Assembly: GCA_044870185.1 (NCBI GenBank)
Contig: JBIOYL010000278.1
Span: 1-12,662, forward strand
Length of the DNA: 12,662 bases
Origin: JBIOYL01 sp044870185
GTDB lineage: Bacteria > Actinomycetota > CALGFH01
Reading direction: 5' to 3'
Shown: piece by piece, positions 12,519-12,662 of the stretch
How the letters are laid out: each line of letters begins with the position of its first letter
How positions within the stretch are numbered: position 1 is the stretch's first letter
Translations under genes and position numbers: made by a program
The notes under the pieces: generated by a model
The model's database searches: none
What the model was told of the DNA's origin: nothing
The model's input: the letters and a program-made list of their open reading frames with translations, nothing else

Positions 12519-12662
12519 ATGGACTTCATCGACAAGGGCAAGGACCTCGCTGCCGAGCACGAGGACGAGGTCCAAGCCGGTATCGACAAGCCTGCTGATC
12601 CGGTTCACCGGTCGGTCGACATGACCTGGATTGGTGCAGGCAAGGGAGGGCCGATGCCCGGC
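12519..12662 (+). CDS. MT0933-like antitoxin family protein, 5' part (runs off the window)
   Basis: ATG 12519 follows AGGAGGAG (12507-12514) by 4 nt. The first residues, MDFIDKGKDLAAEHEDEVQA then GIDKPAD, match the start of the small actinobacterial MT0933/Rv0909-like antitoxin proteins (MDFIDKAKDLA--H-D-VD-AIDKAGD). Those are charged helical proteins of about 60-90 residues, usually paired with a SRPBCC-type toxin. After residue 28 the sequence (PVHRSVDMTWIGAGKGGPMP) no longer resembles the family, where TGGKYA would be expected, so this copy may also be damaged. The frame is open at the window end (48 codons seen). No toxin gene is in the window. Confidence 0.6.
   Translation, partial: MDFIDKGKDLAAEHEDEVQAGIDKPADPVHRSVDMTWIGAGKGGPMPG

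Noticed and set aside
1..12662. CRISPR array, insertion sequence ends, rRNA or a defence operon
   Set aside because: No regularly spaced repeats, no transposase other than the recombinase tail, no rRNA and no recognisable nuclease or defence effector were seen.

Overview
The window is very GC-rich, with strong G/C preference at third codon positions, GTG starts, AGGAGG-type ribosome binding sites and TANNNT-type -10 boxes. The recognisable families (SMP-30, PadR, DUF1772, DUF3237, SnoaL, DUF3500, MT0933-like antitoxin, FUSC) are all familiar from soil Actinomycetota. I infer a high-GC actinobacterial chromosome and cannot name the genus.

Layout, left to right. An intact SMP-30/gluconolactonase-like gene (135-995, +) is followed by a gamma-carbonic-anhydrase-fold gene (1101-1724, -) that lacks two of the three usual zinc histidines. 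Next comes a gutted NAD(P)-dependent oxidoreductase (1901-2163, +). A PadR regulator (2701-3315, -) is translationally coupled to a DUF1772 membrane protein (2245-2704, -) that carries an apparent one-base frameshift. The 92 bp upstream of padR hold three overlapping inverted repeats. From 3408 to 4622 there is a cluster of four broken genes: DUF3237, SnoaL-like, SDR and ArsR C-terminal half. An intact DUF3500 gene (4672-5805, -) follows, apparently preceded by a tiny leaderless ORF. A minus-strand operon then runs methyltransferase (intact, 7241-8062), alpha/beta hydrolase (broken), FAD-linked oxidase (broken). A ribosomal-protein-L11-like tail lies at 8220-8447. Three intact minus-strand genes come next: a class III adenylate cyclase with a helix-turn-helix-like N terminus (8567-9814), a hypothetical protein (9883-10389) and an aldo/keto reductase (10584-11456). 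The right end has a serine-recombinase C-terminal remnant (to 11916, +) only 9 bp from a tRNA-Lys(CTT) gene (11926-11998, -), a gutted FUSC transporter (12166-12477, +) and the start of an MT0933-like antitoxin gene (12519 onward, +).

The most unusual property is the damage. About eleven of some twenty loci are incomplete. Several keep a recognisable N terminus and C terminus while the middle is missing and the two ends are out of frame. This could be real decay by many internal deletions, perhaps around an old integration site at the tRNA-Lys gene, or an assembly or sequencing fault; the sequence alone does not decide. The intact genes look like general metabolism and signalling (lactone hydrolysis, methyl transfer, aldehyde/ketone reduction, cAMP synthesis). 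I see no coherent defence or biosynthetic system, no CRISPR array and no intact mobile element.
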